Shown here: positions 63,885 through 64,000 of the stretch, piece by piece
Layout: every line of letters begins with the position of its first letter
How positions within the stretch are numbered: position 1 is the first letter of the stretch
Assembly: GCF_900143545.1 (NCBI RefSeq)
Contig: NZ_FREV01000004.1
Span: 62,001-126,000, forward strand
Source of the DNA: Loktanella sp. Alg231-35
GTDB lineage: Bacteria > Pseudomonadota > Alphaproteobacteria > Rhodobacterales > Rhodobacteraceae
Length of the DNA: 64,000 nucleotides
Direction: 5' to 3'
Position numbers and translations under genes: made by a program
Notes under the pieces: generated by a model
The model's input: only the letters and a program-made list of their open reading frames with translations
Databases searched by the model: none
Told to the model about the DNA's origin: nothing

Positions 63885-64000
63885 GTAGCTGCGGTACTGC
63901 TCGGGGGGTCGCATAGCACTGGCGAATAATGTCAGCCATAGCGACACTTGCGTGATCTTCGGGGCGCAGCACATAAAGATTGATGTTCTGCGGTGGCAGT
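63874..64000 (-). CDS. C-terminal fragment of a probable LysR-type transcriptional regulator
   Basis: Only the last 41 residues are in the window; the start lies beyond the edge. The segment (NINLYVLRPEDHASVAMADI then a short tail) resembles the end of a LysR effector domain, where a hydrophobic strand precedes the last helix. The stop overlaps the quinone oxidoreductase end. With so little sequence the family call is tentative. Confidence 0.4.
   Translation of the reverse strand, partial: LPPQNINLYVLRPEDHASVAMADIIRQCYATPRAVPQLLTA

Noticed and set aside
1-64000. tRNA, rRNA, prophage, insertion sequences, restriction or toxin-antitoxin systems
   Set aside because: I looked for cloverleaf-like segments, transposase or integrase motifs and defence-gene signatures and found none I could support.

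Overview
The window is a stretch of bacterial chromosome, most likely from a marine alphaproteobacterium of the order Rhodobacterales (Roseobacter group). The pointers are a PccR-type regulator beside propionyl-CoA carboxylase genes, a betCBA/betI plus choXWV choline locus, a short (446-residue) prolyl-tRNA synthetase, a DnaA-like ATPase next to ppk1 and ppx, and a GC-rich intergenic element ending in GAGATATTTTTGAACAAA that I associate with this order. Genes are dense, GC-rich and mostly housekeeping. I see no tRNA, rRNA, CRISPR array, insertion sequence or prophage.

Layout. 1-9187: a MATE efflux gene cut by the window edge, a DUF2461 gene, a tight four-gene minus-strand unit (NAD epimerase, 2-oxoglutarate/Fe dioxygenase, DUF393 thiol protein, DUF4166 oxidoreductase), a secreted alpha/beta hydrolase and parE. 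9188-10347: an AT-richer orphan membrane protein and a hairpin-rich intergenic block. 10348-11999: two paralogous monoheme c-type cytochromes bracketing a DUF3047 protein, each cytochrome with an FNR-type box about 52-55 bp upstream of its start. 12031-18115: transport, Ldh oxidoreductase, lolCD, a PrxQ-like peroxiredoxin and proS. 18274-26114: yceI, AI-2E permease, DnaA-like ATPase, ppk1, ppx and a PP2C phosphatase. 26178-39506: the propionyl-CoA branch (methylmalonyl-CoA mutase, pccA, pccB and pccR), with TTTGC/GCAAA motifs upstream of the mutase, pccB and pccR that could be PccR operators. 39557-41047: small genes and a thermonuclease gene broken by an apparent 2-bp CG duplication.

41048-50769 is a choline-O-sulfate/choline uptake and oxidation locus. 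BetC releases choline, ChoXWV imports it, BetA and BetB oxidise it to glycine betaine, and BetI represses; a BetI-like dyad lies between betI and choX. Two features look unusual: a reversed gene of unknown function separates choX from choW, and a GFA-family (formaldehyde/glutathione-type zinc) gene is fused by 4-bp overlaps between choW and choV. 50766-64000 holds DMT exporters, a metallophosphoesterase, an SLC13 permease, YebC, 5-formyl-THF cyclo-ligase with mgtE, two purine-type deaminases, a CAP lipoprotein, hisN-like phosphatase, an XRE regulator, a quinone oxidoreductase and the tail of a probable LysR regulator.

All calls come from reading the sequence and remembered family motifs; no database search was run.
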